DNA of 64,000 nt from Geodermatophilus sp. DSM 45219 (GTDB taxonomy: Bacteria; Actinomycetota; Actinomycetes; Mycobacteriales; Geodermatophilaceae). A program made the translations under genes and the position numbers. Below, in pieces: positions 8,680 through 18,040 of this stretch. Below the pieces are notes generated by a model. That model ran no database searches, had not been told where the DNA came from, and saw nothing but the letters and a program-made list of their open reading frames with translations. The stretch's first letter is position 1, and every line of letters begins with the position of its first letter. The stretch lies in contig NZ_FNIQ01000004.1 in the NCBI RefSeq assembly GCF_900104025.1, positions 496,001-560,000 of the forward strand, in the 5' to 3' direction.

Positions 8680-8910
8680 TCAGGAGACGCGTCGTCTGGA
8701 CGGGTCCCCGGACTCGAACAGCGCGCCCCTCGCCGGTCCGCCGACTGGTGGTCGCCCGCGCCGAGGGGCGAGGGCGCGCAGCTGGTCTGCGCTGAGGGAG
8801 CAGCCGCGCGGACAGTCGAACTCGACGGGTCGTCCGTCCACCCAACCGACAGCCGCCGCCCGTCGACAGCTCGGGCAGTCCTCCCAGGTGACCCGCTCAC
8901 TCGGTTCCAT
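8680..8910 (-). CDS. Small zinc-ribbon-like protein
   Basis: The 76-aa product starts with ATG at 8910, with GGGAAGG about seven bases upstream. Near the N terminus it has DCPSC and, 17 residues later, DCPRGC, two Cys pairs that could hold one zinc ion, followed by a helical and then basic, Pro/Gly-rich tail. No catalytic motif is visible and no function is known to me. It lies downstream of the frameshifted GGDEF-EAL gene on the same strand, 131 bases away. Confidence 0.55.
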   Translation of the reverse strand: MEPSERVTWEDCPSCRRAAAVGWVDGRPVEFDCPRGCSLSADQLRALAPRRGRPPVGGPARGALFESGDPSRRRVS

Positions 8911-9041
8911 CTCGTTGCCTTCCCGTGCCGTGTGTCGATGCGCGCGTCGTCGCGGACCGGTGCTCACCAGCGCCGCAGCTGGGTCCGGAGGGCGTCCGCG
9001 AGACACGACGCGCACCCGTCCGTCCGCCTCGGAGCCCGGGG

Positions 9042-11082
9042 TCAGGACGTCGAGCTCCCTGCCGCCTGGGCGCGCCACCACGAGCGCCGGGCGCCCGGGG
9101 CCGAGTCCGGTGCTCCGGCGCAGCGACGGATCTGGTGGGCGATGACGTGGGCGACGCTGATCTCGCTCCAGCGCGCCCCCGTGGGGGTGCGGAGACCCTC
9201 GGCGTCGAGCGTGGCCGCGATGGCGGCCACGGATGCGCCGTCCTGGTGGAGCGCGAGCAGTCGCTGGAGCCAGTGCGAGACGTTCCCACCCCGCTTGACG
9301 CGCTTCGGTGTCCTGGCCGCCGCTGTGCGACCGCGCCCTGCGGTGACCGGACGCGTCCACGTCCGCCTCCCCATGAGAGCGGGGAGGGGGACGGCCGGAC
9401 CCCAGAACCAGCCCTGCGCGGTGGCGCACCCGAGTCCCTGGAGGAGCGCCACCTGCTCGGTCGTCTCGACACCCTCGGCGACCACGCCGACCCCCACGGC
9501 CCGGGCGAGGTCGACGATCCACGCGACGATGGCCAGGGCGTCCCGCTGCTCAGCGATGTCCGCGACGAAGCTGCGGTCGATCTTCAGCGCGGAGATGGGG
9601 AGGTCCCGCAGGTAGGCCAGCGAGCTGTACCCCGTGCCGAAGTCGTCCATCGCGACCCGGACACCGTGCTCCCGGAGGCCCCGCAGCAGCGCCACCGCCC
9701 CGTCGGTGTCCTGCATGATCGCGGTCTCGGTTATCTCGAGGACCAGCCGGCCGGCGGGCAGGCCGGACTCCTCGGTCCAGCCGATCAGGTCCTCGAGGAC
9801 GCCGGCGTCGGTCAGGCTGGCGGCTGACAGGTTGACGGCGAGGTAGGCGTCCTCGGGCACGACCCCCGCCCGGCGCAGCCGGGCCATGTCGTGCACGGCG
9901 CGCCGGATGACCCACCGGTCGAGCTCCGGAGCCAGCCCGCTGAGCTCGGCGACGGTGACGAATGGGTGACACCTCACCGCGCACCGGGTGCGTCCAGCGA
10001 GCCAGGGCCTCCAGGCCGACGACGGCCCCCGACCGCAGGTCCACGATGGGCTGGTACTCGAGGTGGACCGCCTCGTCCGCCAGCGCCGTACGGAGATCGG
10101 TGGCCAGCGCGTACCGGTGTTCTGCGTCCTCGTCGCGCCTGGCCTCGAAGACGTGCACCCGGCCGCGGCCGGCGCTCTTCCCGGCGTGCACGGCCGTGTC
10201 GGCGTGGCGCAGCAGGTCCGTCGCCGGGACCGCCGCGTGCGCCGGGGCGACGACGACGCCGATGGACGCCGTGACGTGCACCGGGGTGTCGTCGACCGGG
10301 GTGGGCTGGGCCACCGCGTCGAGGAGACGGCGCGCCAGCGCGCGGGCCTGGTGCTCGTCGGTGTCCTCGCAGATGACCGCGAACTCGTCGTCACCGCAGC
10401 GGGCGACGGTCTGGTGGCAGGGCACGGCCGCCCGCAGGCGCGCGCCGACCTCGGCCAGCACCAGGTCACCGACGTCGTGCCCCCGTGAGGCGTTGACCAT
10501 CCTGAAGTGGTCCAGGTCGACCATCAGGACGGCGGTCGAGCGGTCGGTCCGCGCCAGCGCACGCGTGAGCCGGTCGAGGAGCTGGGAGCGGTCCGGTTGC
10601 CGCCCCGGTCCGTCCTGGAGCGCGGCTGCCTGCGGGTGCTGCCTCGCCCGGGGGCCGTAGGTCAGGTCGGCCACCGCCACGTCGGCGCGGACGAACACCA
10701 GCTGGCCGGCGTCCGCGCTCGCGCCGGCCAGCACCGACCAGGACGTGGGCACGTCGACGAGGGAGCCGTCGGCGTGCCGGAGCCAGAAGGTCGCGGACCC
10801 GGACGCGGCGCCGCCGCGCGCCACGCGCAGGACGTACTGCAGCAGCGCCTCGGAGGAGGGGTGCAGCAGCTCGCGCGCCGGGACGCCGGACACCTCGCCG
10901 AGCGACCGGCCCGACAACCGGGCGAGCGCGGCGCCGGCCGTGAGCACCGTGCCGGACAGCGAGCACGAGAACAGGGCGCTCGGGACCTCGTCGGCGCCGG
11001 TCCCCCTGTCGCAGGGGTGCGGGTGCCCGTCGGCCGCCACGGCCCCGATCGGCACTGTTGCTCCGTGCTGTGCCCTGGCCAC
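9042..11082 (-). pseudogene. PAS-GGDEF-EAL cyclic-di-GMP protein, frameshifted in the EAL domain
   Basis: The start is GTG at 11082, with CAGGAG seven bases upstream. Domains in order are a PAS-like sensor (ALFSCSLSGTVLTAG onward), a GGDEF domain whose signature is degenerate (ARCGDDEF, so GDDEF), and an EAL domain. The EAL begins in the same frame (GLEALARWTHPVRGEVSP) but at about 9960 the frame breaks; the rest (FVTVAELSGLAPELDRW, AVNLSAASL, LEITETAIM, MDDFGTGYSSL, VAEGVETTEQ) is in another frame. Compared with the usual SPxEF junction, about five bases seem to be missing. All EAL catalytic residues are otherwise kept, so the break is either recent or an assembly error. A C-terminal extension holds a recombinase-like helical segment (see findings). 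Confidence 0.85.
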
Positions 11083-11188
11083 CTGGCTGCTCCTGAGCTG
11101 GGGAAGAGGCGGTGCGCGGCTGCGCACCGGCCGTCCTCAGCGTGTGCCAGGAGGCCGGACCCCTACCAGATGCGCCTGTGCCAACCGC

Positions 11189-11206
11189 CTGGTGCGCTTG
11201 CACTAG
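11189..11206. promoter_or_regulatory. 18-bp dyad, candidate operator (copy 1)
   Basis: CTGGTGCGCTTGCACTAG is an interrupted inverted repeat with 7-base arms (one mismatch) around a 4-base spacer. It lies 107 bases upstream of the GGDEF-EAL start. The same dyad, 16 of 18 bases identical, recurs at 12000. Confidence 0.5.
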
Positions 11207-11299
11207 CACCCACATCCGGCCGATCGGGCAGTGCGGGCGGCGGCACCCGAGCCTGCGGGCGGAGCCCTGACCCGACCGACAGCGGGGCGCCGGCCGGGC

Positions 11300-11974
11300 T
11301 CAGATGCCCTCGACCAGGCCCTCTCGGACGGCGATCGACAGGACCTCGAGCTTGGAGTGCGCGCCGAGCTTGGCCGAGAGGTTGGCCACGTGGTTCCGGA
11401 CGGTGTGCACGCTGATCGTCAGCTGCTCGGCGATGTCGGCGTTGGACAACCCCCGCGCCAGCAGGTCGAGGATCTCGCGTTCCCGCTCGGTCAGCTCGGC
11501 CCTGCCGCCGCCGCTCTGCCTGCGCAGCCGCGGCAGGAGCCGGGTGAGCAGCTTGGCGCTGACCACGGACTCACCCTGGGCAGCGGCCCGTACGCCGTCG
11601 ATCACGTCGTCCAGCCGCTGGGTCTTGGCGATGAACCCGGCAGCGCCGGCCTCCATGGCGGCGACGAGGAGGCGATCGGAGGTCGTGGCGGTGAGCACCA
11701 CGATCTTCGCGGAGGGCCGGATGGCGTGCAGGTCCGCGATCGCGCCCACGCCGTCGCCGTCGGGCAGCCGGTGGTCCAGGAGGACGACGTCCGGGGCGGT
11801 GGACGCCATCAGGTCACGTGCCTCGGCGATCGACGCCCCCTGTCCGACGACGAGCAGGTCGGGCTCCGCCTGCAGCGCCTGCGCCAGGCTGGCGGCGAAC
11901 ATCTGGTGGTCGTCCACGACCAGGACCCGGACCGTGGGGGGCGAGGACCCACCTGACGTGTCCGGCCACACCAC
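11300..11974 (-). CDS. NarL/FixJ-type response regulator
   Basis: The 224-aa protein has a receiver domain at the N terminus (VRVLVVDDHQMFA; phospho-acceptor Asp67 in VVLLDHRLPDG; conserved Lys in AAGFIAKTQ) and a LuxR-type helix-turn-helix at residues 158-220 (LTEREREILDLLARGLSNAD, VHTVRNHVANL). It is a DNA-binding response regulator, and the HisKA_3 kinase at 12334-14154 is the obvious partner. The GTG at 11974 gives a short N-terminal tail before the receiver. An 18-bp dyad (12000-12017) sits 26 bases upstream, which suggests autoregulation. Confidence 0.92.
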   Translation of the reverse strand: MVWPDTSGGSSPPTVRVLVVDDHQMFAASLAQALQAEPDLLVVGQGASIAEARDLMASTAPDVVLLDHRLPDGDGVGAIADLHAIRPSAKIVVLTATTSDRLLVAAMEAGAAGFIAKTQRLDDVIDGVRAAAQGESVVSAKLLTRLLPRLRRQSGGGRAELTEREREILDLLARGLSNADIAEQLTISVHTVRNHVANLSAKLGAHSKLEVLSIAVREGLVEGI

Positions 11975-11999
11975 GTTCCGAGTCTGACACGCACCGCAC

Positions 12000-12017
12000 C
12001 TGGTGCGCGCGCACTAG
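12000..12017. promoter_or_regulatory. 18-bp dyad, candidate operator (copy 2)
   Basis: CTGGTGCGCGCGCACTAG repeats the dyad found at 11189. It lies between the divergent response-regulator gene (start 11974) and lone receiver gene (start 12073), 26 and 55 bases from their starts, so it could control both. Confidence 0.5.
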
Positions 12018-12072
12018 ACCAGCGGTGCCCTCGCATCACGACAACGGTCGGGGCGTACGCGACCGTGCTCCT

Positions 12073-12513
12073 GTGCTGACCCCAGTCCGCGGTGAGATCA
12101 CCGTCGTCATCGCCGATGACGACCACCGCATCGGGGCCGCCGCGGCTGCGCTCCTGGACCAGGAGCCGGACTTCCGGGTCGTCGGGACGGCGGCCACCGG
12201 CGACGACGCGGTGACGCTCGTCCGCGACGTCCGAGCGGCACTCGTCCTGACCGACGTGCGGATGCCGGGCGGCGGACCGGACCTGGTCCGCCGACTGGTC
12301 GCGCTGCCCCATCGGCCGGTCGTCGCCGGGCTGTCAGCGCAGGCGGACCCGGCGACGTGGACGCGCGTGCTGGCGGCCGGCGGATCCGCCTACCTGCTCA
12401 AGGGGACCGTCGCCGACGACCTGCCCGCGCTGCTGCGCCGGTGCGTGCAGGGCCACCTGGTCGTGGGCGTGCCCGGCGCGGCCGACCTGGTCCGCCGGCT
12501 GGTCTCCGCCTAG
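12073..12513 (+). CDS. Stand-alone receiver-domain protein
   Basis: The 146-aa product is one receiver domain: acidic pocket IADDDHRI, acceptor Asp61 in LVLTDVRMPGG, Ser in VVAGLSAQ and Lys in SAYLLKG. No HTH or other output domain follows, although its sequence is of the NarL receiver type, so it either lost its effector domain or acts as a phosphate sink or by protein contact. The GTG at 12073 is the first start that leaves the whole domain. Its 3' part (12334-12513) is antisense to the last codons of the histidine kinase gene. Confidence 0.82.
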   Translation: MLTPVRGEITVVIADDDHRIGAAAAALLDQEPDFRVVGTAATGDDAVTLVRDVRAALVLTDVRMPGGGPDLVRRLVALPHRPVVAGLSAQADPATWTRVLAAGGSAYLLKGTVADDLPALLRRCVQGHLVVGVPGAADLVRRLVSA

Positions 12514-14154
12514 CCGCGTTCCCGTCGGCAGGTCTCCGCGCCCCCCTGCGCCGGGCACGGGGAGGAAGAACGACACGGCGGTGCCGACTCCGCGCGGGCC
12601 GGGCCCGGACCGCCACCAGCCGCCGGACGCCAGCGCCCGGTCCCGCATCGCCACGACACCGGAGTGGCGGCGCCCCGAGCGTGCCGACGCCGTGGCGTCC
12701 ACGCCCGTGCCGTCGTCCACGACCTGCACCTCCACGCCGTGCCCGGTGGCGTCGACGGTGACGCGGACGTGGCGCGCCCGTGCGTGCTTGCGGGCATTGA
12801 CCATCGCCTCGCGGGCGATCCGGTACGCGGAGACCCGCACCTGCTGCGGGAGGTCGGCCCGCCCCCGCTCCTCGACGGACCACGCGACGTCGCTGTCCTC
12901 GAAGACCTGACCCGCCGCATCACACAACCCGTCGGTGAGCGACGCGTCGAGGACCGGCGTCTCCAGTTCGAAGAGCAGGTGGCGCAACCGGACGCTCGCG
13001 CCGTGGACGGCGTCCATCACGGTCTCGACCCCGGCGGCCTCCTCGGGCGCGTGGTGGCGCAGCCGGTTGCGGAGGGCGCCCAGGCGCAGGTCGACGGCCG
13101 CCAGCGCCTGGACGGAGTCGTCGTGGACGTCGGCGGCGATGCGGGCGCGCTCGTCGTCCTGGGCCTCGACGAGGCGCTCGCTGAGCGCGCGCTGGCGGGC
13201 CTCGGTGAGTGCCCGCAGCTCCTGGAACGTCAGGGCCGTGCGCCCGACCATGAGCACGCCGGCGCCCAGCCCCAGGACCGCGGCGACGGGGCTGATCGCG
13301 GAGATGCTGCCGTGGAACAGCAGCCCGAGCACGGCGAGACCGCACACGCCGGGGAGGACGAGGACGGTGACCCCTTCCAGGTCCACGGTCCGGGACTCCG
13401 TCGAGTGCAGGGACGCCAGCGCCGCGCCGGCCAGCAGCAGGCGGGCCAGGAGCCATCCCAGGTCGACCGGCTCACCCCCGACGTAGGCGTCCCTGGCCAC
13501 CAGGCCCGCGTAGACCGCGTCGGTCACGAAGAAGGTCACGAACGACGCGCAGAGCAGCCACCAGGACCGGCCGGCGCCCCGGCCGAGGATGGCGAGCGCC
13601 GCGACCGCCAGGGCGAGGAGCAGCAGGTCGGCGAACGGGTAGGCGGCGGTCAGCGTCGTGACGCCGTCCTGCTCGAGGGGCACGTCCGCCCCCTCGACGT
13701 AGTTCTCCGCCAAGGCCGCGGCCGTCAGGCCGGCGATCAGCCCGTCCAGGGAGAGGCTGGACGGCATCCTGCGCGCCCGGCTGCGCAGTCTCAAGACCAG
13801 CCCGATGGCGAGCAGCGTGTAGAAGAGCAGCCACCCCGCATCCGCCCACGAGGGGCTCGGGATCGGGTCGAGGTACTGGTAGTACGCGAAGTAGGTGGTG
13901 CTCGCACCGAAGGCCGCGACCAGGCCCGCCGTCATGAACAGCCAGGCCGCCCGGTCCCTGCGGTCGAGGACGCAGCGGAGCGCGAGCACGAGGATGACCA
14001 GGCCGTCGACGGTCATGTTCAGCCACCCGTCGATGGCCGACCGGTAGCCCGGCGCCGGGCGGATCCCCGGCAGGAGGGTGACCGCGTAGACCGTGCCCAG
14101 CGCGAGCATCAGCCAGGCGGTCACCCGGATGAGCGAGCCGGTGGAGTGCGGCAC
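12334..14154 (-). CDS. Membrane histidine kinase (HisKA_3 type)
   Basis: The 606-aa protein has about nine transmembrane helices (residues 10-310), then a dimerisation helix with the phospho-acceptor His344 (DERARIAADVHDDSVQAL) and an HATPase domain (N box REAMVNARKHARA, G1 box VVDDGTGVD, G2-like GVGTAVSFFLP at about 522-532). This is the kinase type that pairs with NarL/LuxR regulators, matching the genes next door. The GTG at 14154 follows GGGAGG with four bases of spacing and is preferred over an in-frame GTG at 14190. Residues after about 547 are coded antisense to the lone receiver gene and look like read-through rather than a domain. Confidence 0.9.
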   Translation of the reverse strand: MPHSTGSLIRVTAWLMLALGTVYAVTLLPGIRPAPGYRSAIDGWLNMTVDGLVILVLALRCVLDRRDRAAWLFMTAGLVAAFGASTTYFAYYQYLDPIPSPSWADAGWLLFYTLLAIGLVLRLRSRARRMPSSLSLDGLIAGLTAAALAENYVEGADVPLEQDGVTTLTAAYPFADLLLLALAVAALAILGRGAGRSWWLLCASFVTFFVTDAVYAGLVARDAYVGGEPVDLGWLLARLLLAGAALASLHSTESRTVDLEGVTVLVLPGVCGLAVLGLLFHGSISAISPVAAVLGLGAGVLMVGRTALTFQELRALTEARQRALSERLVEAQDDERARIAADVHDDSVQALAAVDLRLGALRNRLRHHAPEEAAGVETVMDAVHGASVRLRHLLFELETPVLDASLTDGLCDAAGQVFEDSDVAWSVEERGRADLPQQVRVSAYRIAREAMVNARKHARARHVRVTVDATGHGVEVQVVDDGTGVDATASARSGRRHSGVVAMRDRALASGGWWRSGPGPRGVGTAVSFFLPVPGAGGRGDLPTGTRLGGDQPADQVGRAGHAHDQVALHAPAQQRGQVVGDGPLEQVGGSAGRQHARPRRRVRLR

Positions 14155-14280
14155 GTCGCCTCCCGCGTCTGACCCCTGGTCGAGCTGCACACCAGAGGGA
14201 CGGCGGCCGCCGCGCTGCTCCGCGGCGGGTCCCGACGTCGCCTCCTGGAGGCGGCGGCCAGGACTATAGGCGCTGCGGCT

Positions 14281-14292
14281 GGGTGATCACCC
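14281..14292. promoter_or_regulatory. 12-bp perfect palindrome upstream of the kinase gene
   Basis: GGGTGATCACCC stands 127 bases before the histidine kinase start, in the gap after the PP2C phosphatase gene. It may be a regulator site; nothing else supports this. Confidence 0.25.
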
Positions 14293-14356
14293 GGTGCGCG
14301 AGTGGCCGGAGGGCCGCTCGTCGGGGACCACGGGAGCCGGCGGACCGGCGACGGCG

Positions 14357-15598
14357 TCACGGCTCCAGTCGGCGCTCGTCCCCGGTCCGCCACTCGAGCA
14401 CGATGATGCTGGCGTCGTCCTGCAGGTGGTCGGCCTGGTGGGCCAGGACGTGCCGCATCAGCCGCCGCACGGTCTCCGGGGCGGGGTCCCCGGCGGCGCT
14501 GGCGCGGTGCACGAAGTCGGCCAGCCGCTCCTCGCCGAAGAACTCGCCCGCCGGCGACCGCGCCTCGACGATGCCGTCGGTGTAGAGGATGACGCGGTCG
14601 CCGGGGCGCAGCTGGGTCTCGCATACGTCGGGCTTGCGCAGCTGCAGGCCGAGCGGGGGGTGCGGCTTGCACGGACCGGGGACGAGCAGCCCGCCGTCGC
14701 GGACGATCAGCGGGTGGGGGTGACCCGCGTTGACCCACCGCAGCTGGCCGGTGTCCAGGTGCAGGCGCGCGATGGCCGCGGTGGCGAACCGGCTGCCGCT
14801 GAACTCGCCGGCGATCACGTCGTTCACCGCCGCGGCGACGTCCGGCAGGTCGCGCATCTCGCGGCGGGCGTGGCGGTAGGCGCCCACCGCGGTGGAGGCC
14901 AGGACGGCGGCCGGCAGCCCGTGGCCGACGGCGTCCAGCACCATGAGGTCGACGGTGGGCCCGTTGACCGCGTAGTCGAACGTGTCGCCACCGATGTCGT
15001 AGGCCGGCTCCAGCGCGCCGGAGATCACGACCCGGTCGGAGGCGAAGGTCAGCGGCGGCAGCAGATCCCACTGGATCTCGGCGGCCAGGCTCATGGTCCG
15101 CCGCCGGCGCAACTGGGCGAAGATGTCGGTGTAGTTGTCGTTGACGACGACGAGTTCGGCGACGAGCCCGACAAGCGCCCGCATCTCGTCCTCGACGGTC
15201 GCCGTGGCCGTGTCGACGACGATCTCCACGACCCCCAGCCGCTCGACGCCGTCCAGCAGCGGCACCCACAGGCGCCTGGTCCGCGAGTGCGCCGGCGACC
15301 ACACCACCTCCACCTGACGGAACGCCCGTCCGGCCAGCGAACCCTCGACACTCAGCTCCTGCCGGGGTGGCACGCCCTCGCCACGGAGCGGCTGCAGCAG
15401 CACCTGCTCGTAGTCGACGAGGTAGATGACGATCTCGCGGGCACCCAGCCTCCGCCCGTGCGCGGCGACGACGGCGGAGAGCTGGTCGGGCGCGAGCAGG
15501 TGGACGTCGCGCAGCAACGCCCGCAGCGGGTCACCGGTCCCGGCGAGGTCAGGGGAGGACACGACCGGGTCCGGTGCCCAGAACGCCCGGGTCCACAC
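14357..15598 (-). CDS. PP2C-type serine phosphatase with SpoIIE/RsbU domain
   Basis: The 413-aa protein has a GAF-like N-terminal half ([19 protein letters not shown], then [20 protein letters not shown]) and a C-terminal SpoIIE/RsbU phosphatase domain. The metal-binding Asp motifs are present: [34 protein letters not shown] and [12 protein letters not shown]. Such enzymes dephosphorylate anti-anti-sigma factors to release stress sigma factors; no STAS or anti-sigma gene lies in this window, so the target is unknown. The start is GTG at 15598, chosen because an ordered domain begins soon after; no strong ribosome site is seen. It may be co-transcribed with the kinase gene 200 bases downstream. 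Confidence 0.88.
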   Translation of the reverse strand: MWTRAFWAPDPVVSSPDLAGTGDPLRALLRDVHLLAPDQLSAVVAAHGRRLGAREIVIYLVDYEQVLLQPLRGEGVPPRQELSVEGSLAGRAFRQVEVVWSPAHSRTRRLWVPLLDGVERLGVVEIVVDTATATVEDEMRALVGLVAELVVVNDNYTDIFAQLRRRRTMSLAAEIQWDLLPPLTFASDRVVISGALEPAYDIGGDTFDYAVNGPTVDLMVLDAVGHGLPAAVLASTAVGAYRHARREMRDLPDVAAAVNDVIAGEFSGSRFATAAIARLHLDTGQLRWVNAGHPHPLIVRDGGLLVPGPCKPHPPLGLQLRKPDVCETQLRPGDRVILYTDGIVEARSPAGEFFGEERLADFVHRASAAGDPAPETVRRLMRHVLAHQADHLQDDASIIVLEWRTGDERRLEP

Positions 15599-15666
15599 CG
15601 GCCGGGCGCCGGTGGCCCGGTGCCGGGATCGGGAACAGCAGCGGCCGTCGGTGCGCTGACCACGGG

Positions 15667-17130
15667 GTGAGTGTCGCGTCTGCTGCCACCGTGTCCTTCG
15701 ACGACCGCTTCGCCCGGGAGCTGCCGGAGATGGCGGTGTCCTGGCAGGCCGACGAGGCGCCGGACCCGCGCCTGCTCGTGCTGAACGACGGGCTGGCCAC
15801 CGAGCTCGGCCTCGACCCCGCCTCGCTGCGCAGCCCCGAGGGCGTGCGAATGCTGGTCGGCACCGCCGTCCCCGGCGGTGCGAAGCCGGTGGCGCAGGCC
15901 TACGCCGGGCACCAGTTCGGCGGCTTCGTCCCACGGCTCGGCGACGGCCGGGCGCTGCTGCTCGGCGAGCTGGTGGACGCCGAGGGCCGGCCGCGCGACC
16001 TGCACCTCAAGGGGTCGGGCCGCACACCGTTCTCCCGCGGCGGCGACGGGCTGGCCGCGGTCGGTCCGATGCTGCGCGAGTACGTGATCAGCGAGGCCAT
16101 GCACGCCCTGGGCATCCCGACCACCCGCTCCCTCGCCGTGGTGGCGACCGGCCGCGCCGTGCGCCGGGAGACCCTGCTGCCCGGCGCCGTGCTGGCCCGC
16201 GTCGCGAGCAGCCACCTGCGCGTCGGCAGCTTCCAGTACGCCGCGGCCACGGGGGACGTCGACCTGCTGCGCCGCCTCGCCGACCACGCGATCGCCCGGC
16301 ACCACTCACAGGCCGCCGACGCCGACAACCGGTACCTGGCGCTGTTCGAGGCCGTCGTCGCGGCGCAGGCGTCGCTCGTGGCGCGGTGGGTGCTCGTCGG
16401 CTTCGTGCACGGGGTGATGAACACCGACAACACGACGATCTCCGGCGAGACGATCGACTACGGTCCCTGCGCGTTCATGGAGGGCTACGACCCGGCGACG
16501 GTCTACAGCTCGATCGACCACGGCGGGCGCTACGCCTACGGCAACCAGCCGATCGTCATGGAGTGGAACCTCGCGCGGTTCGCCGAGGCGCTGCTGCCGC
16601 TGCTCGCCGAGGACCAGGAGCAGGCCGTCGCCCTCGCGGTGGAGGCGCTCGGCCGGTTCCGCCCGGAGTACAACGCGGCCTGGACGGCGGGCATGCGCGC
16701 CAAGCTCGGCCTGCCCGAGGGCCTGGACGACGAGGTCGCCGCGTCGCTCGTCGACGACCTGCTGACGCTGATGGCGCAGAGCCGCGTCGACCTCACCAGC
16801 TTCTTCCGCTCCCTCGGCACCGCTGCCCGGGGGGACGCCGAGCCCGCCCGGCTCGTGGTGCTGGACCTCGCGGCGTTCGACGGCTGGCTGGAGCGGTGGC
16901 GGGCACTGGCACCGGACGCCGAGGTGATGGACCGGACCAACCCCGTCTACGTCCCGCGCAACCAGCTGGTCGAGGAGGCGCTCGACGCCGCGACCGCCGG
17001 CGACCTGGCCCCGTTCGAGCGCCTGCTGGAGGTCGTGGCCCGGCCCTTCGACGAGCGGCCCGGTCTGGAGCGCTACACGACCCCGGCCCCGGAGGGCGCC
17101 GGCCCGTACCGCACCTTCTGCGGCACCTGA
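15667..17130 (+). CDS. selO: Protein adenylyltransferase SelO (YdiU family)
   Basis: The 487-aa protein matches the SelO pseudokinase family in length and motifs: [36 protein letters not shown] (nucleotide-binding Lys), [45 protein letters not shown] (the Asn/Asp metal ligands) and [11 protein letters not shown]. SelO transfers AMP from ATP onto Ser, Thr or Tyr of proteins and takes part in redox stress responses. The C terminus is FCGT, keeping a Cys in the position where eukaryotic SelO carries selenocysteine. The GTG at 15667 gives the normal family length. Confidence 0.95.
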   Translation: MSVASAATVSFDDRFARELPEMAVSWQADEAPDPRLLVLNDGLATELGLDPASLRSPEGVRMLVGTAVPGGAKPVAQAYAGHQFGGFVPRLGDGRALLLGELVDAEGRPRDLHLKGSGRTPFSRGGDGLAAVGPMLREYVISEAMHALGIPTTRSLAVVATGRAVRRETLLPGAVLARVASSHLRVGSFQYAAATGDVDLLRRLADHAIARHHSQAADADNRYLALFEAVVAAQASLVARWVLVGFVHGVMNTDNTTISGETIDYGPCAFMEGYDPATVYSSIDHGGRYAYGNQPIVMEWNLARFAEALLPLLAEDQEQAVALAVEALGRFRPEYNAAWTAGMRAKLGLPEGLDDEVAASLVDDLLTLMAQSRVDLTSFFRSLGTAARGDAEPARLVVLDLAAFDGWLERWRALAPDAEVMDRTNPVYVPRNQLVEEALDAATAGDLAPFERLLEVVARPFDERPGLERYTTPAPEGAGPYRTFCGT

Positions 17131-17172
17131 GGCACGCCGCCCGCTGCGGTGGCGCACGACCGCGCCGGGGGC

Positions 17173-17210
17173 GACGGCACCTCCGGCGGGATCTCCCCGG
17201 AGGTGCCGTC
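17173..17210. terminator. Strong hairpin between convergent selO and CHRD genes
   Basis: GACGGCACCTCCGG at 17173-17186 pairs perfectly with CCGGAGGTGCCGTC at 17197-17210 around a 10-base loop. There is no T run, as is usual in high-GC actinobacteria. It lies between two convergent genes and can serve both. Confidence 0.75.
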
Positions 17211-17284
17211 GGCCCGTTCAGGAGGCGCAGGCTCCGGCTACCCGTGGTCCGCCACGGTCACCGCGCGAGGCCCGTGCCGACCGG

Positions 17285-18040
17285 TCAGCCGTGGCGGTGG
17301 CCGTGGCCGCCGTTCCTGCCGTGGTCCTTCTTGCCGTGGTCCTTCTTGCCGTGGTCGTCCTCGTCGTGGTCGTCGGCGTCGGCGTCGACCTCGTCCAGCT
17401 CACCGCACGCGACGGGGAGCTCGGCCTCCAGGGGCGCGCCCAGCGCGGTGATCGGCTCGGCGTCGTACGTCCCGTCGTCGTCCAGGTCCTCGCCGTGGAT
17501 GACGATGTGCAGGTCGTCGAGCTCGTCGAGGACGTCGTCCGGCACGTCGAGGAGGACGCGCTGGTAGCTCAGCGTGCCGTCCTCGTCCGCCACGGGCGCA
17601 CGGTCGAGGGCGAGCCCGGAGTCCGCACTCGTGTCACCCTCCGCGCTGAAGGTGACCAGGATCGGGCCGTAGGCCGGCAGCCCGTCGGCGGTCTCGATCA
17701 GCCGGTCGTCCACCCCGCCGGCCCTGAACCGCGGGCCGGGGCACTCGTTCTCCGCCTCCAGCTCGCCGTGGATGTGCATGAGGTGCGGCAGCAGCGGGCT
17801 GAGCCCCCAGGCCTCCACCTCCACCTTGAGCTCGCCGTCCACCTCGACCAGCTCCGCATGGCCGTTCACGTCGGACCCGCTGTCGGCCTTCGGGTGGTGG
17901 GGCACGGGGTCCAGGCGGGCCTGGTACGTCGCGGCGTCCCACCCGTCGTCGTACTGGCGGTCCGATCCGAGCGCCGGGGTGGCGAGGGCCGGCAGCAGGG
18001 CCGCGCCGGCCAGGACGCTGAAGAGTGCTCGATTGCGCAT
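17285..18040 (-). CDS. Secreted CHRD-domain protein with His/Asp/Lys-rich tail
   Basis: The 251-aa protein starts with a signal peptide (MRNRALFSVLAGAALLPALA, cleavage after TPALG). A CHRD domain follows: YQARLDPVPHH, a HLMHIHGE metal-like motif and DLHIVIHGEDLDDDG. CHRD domains occur in chordin and in many bacterial secreted proteins without a proven role. After residue 220 the tail is very acidic, then shows tandem DHGKK units and ends NGGHGHRHG, so it may bind metal ions. The ATG at 18040 is preceded by AGAGGA with six bases of spacing. Confidence 0.85.
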   Translation of the reverse strand: MRNRALFSVLAGAALLPALATPALGSDRQYDDGWDAATYQARLDPVPHHPKADSGSDVNGHAELVEVDGELKVEVEAWGLSPLLPHLMHIHGELEAENECPGPRFRAGGVDDRLIETADGLPAYGPILVTFSAEGDTSADSGLALDRAPVADEDGTLSYQRVLLDVPDDVLDELDDLHIVIHGEDLDDDGTYDAEPITALGAPLEAELPVACGELDEVDADADDHDEDDHGKKDHGKKDHGRNGGHGHRHG

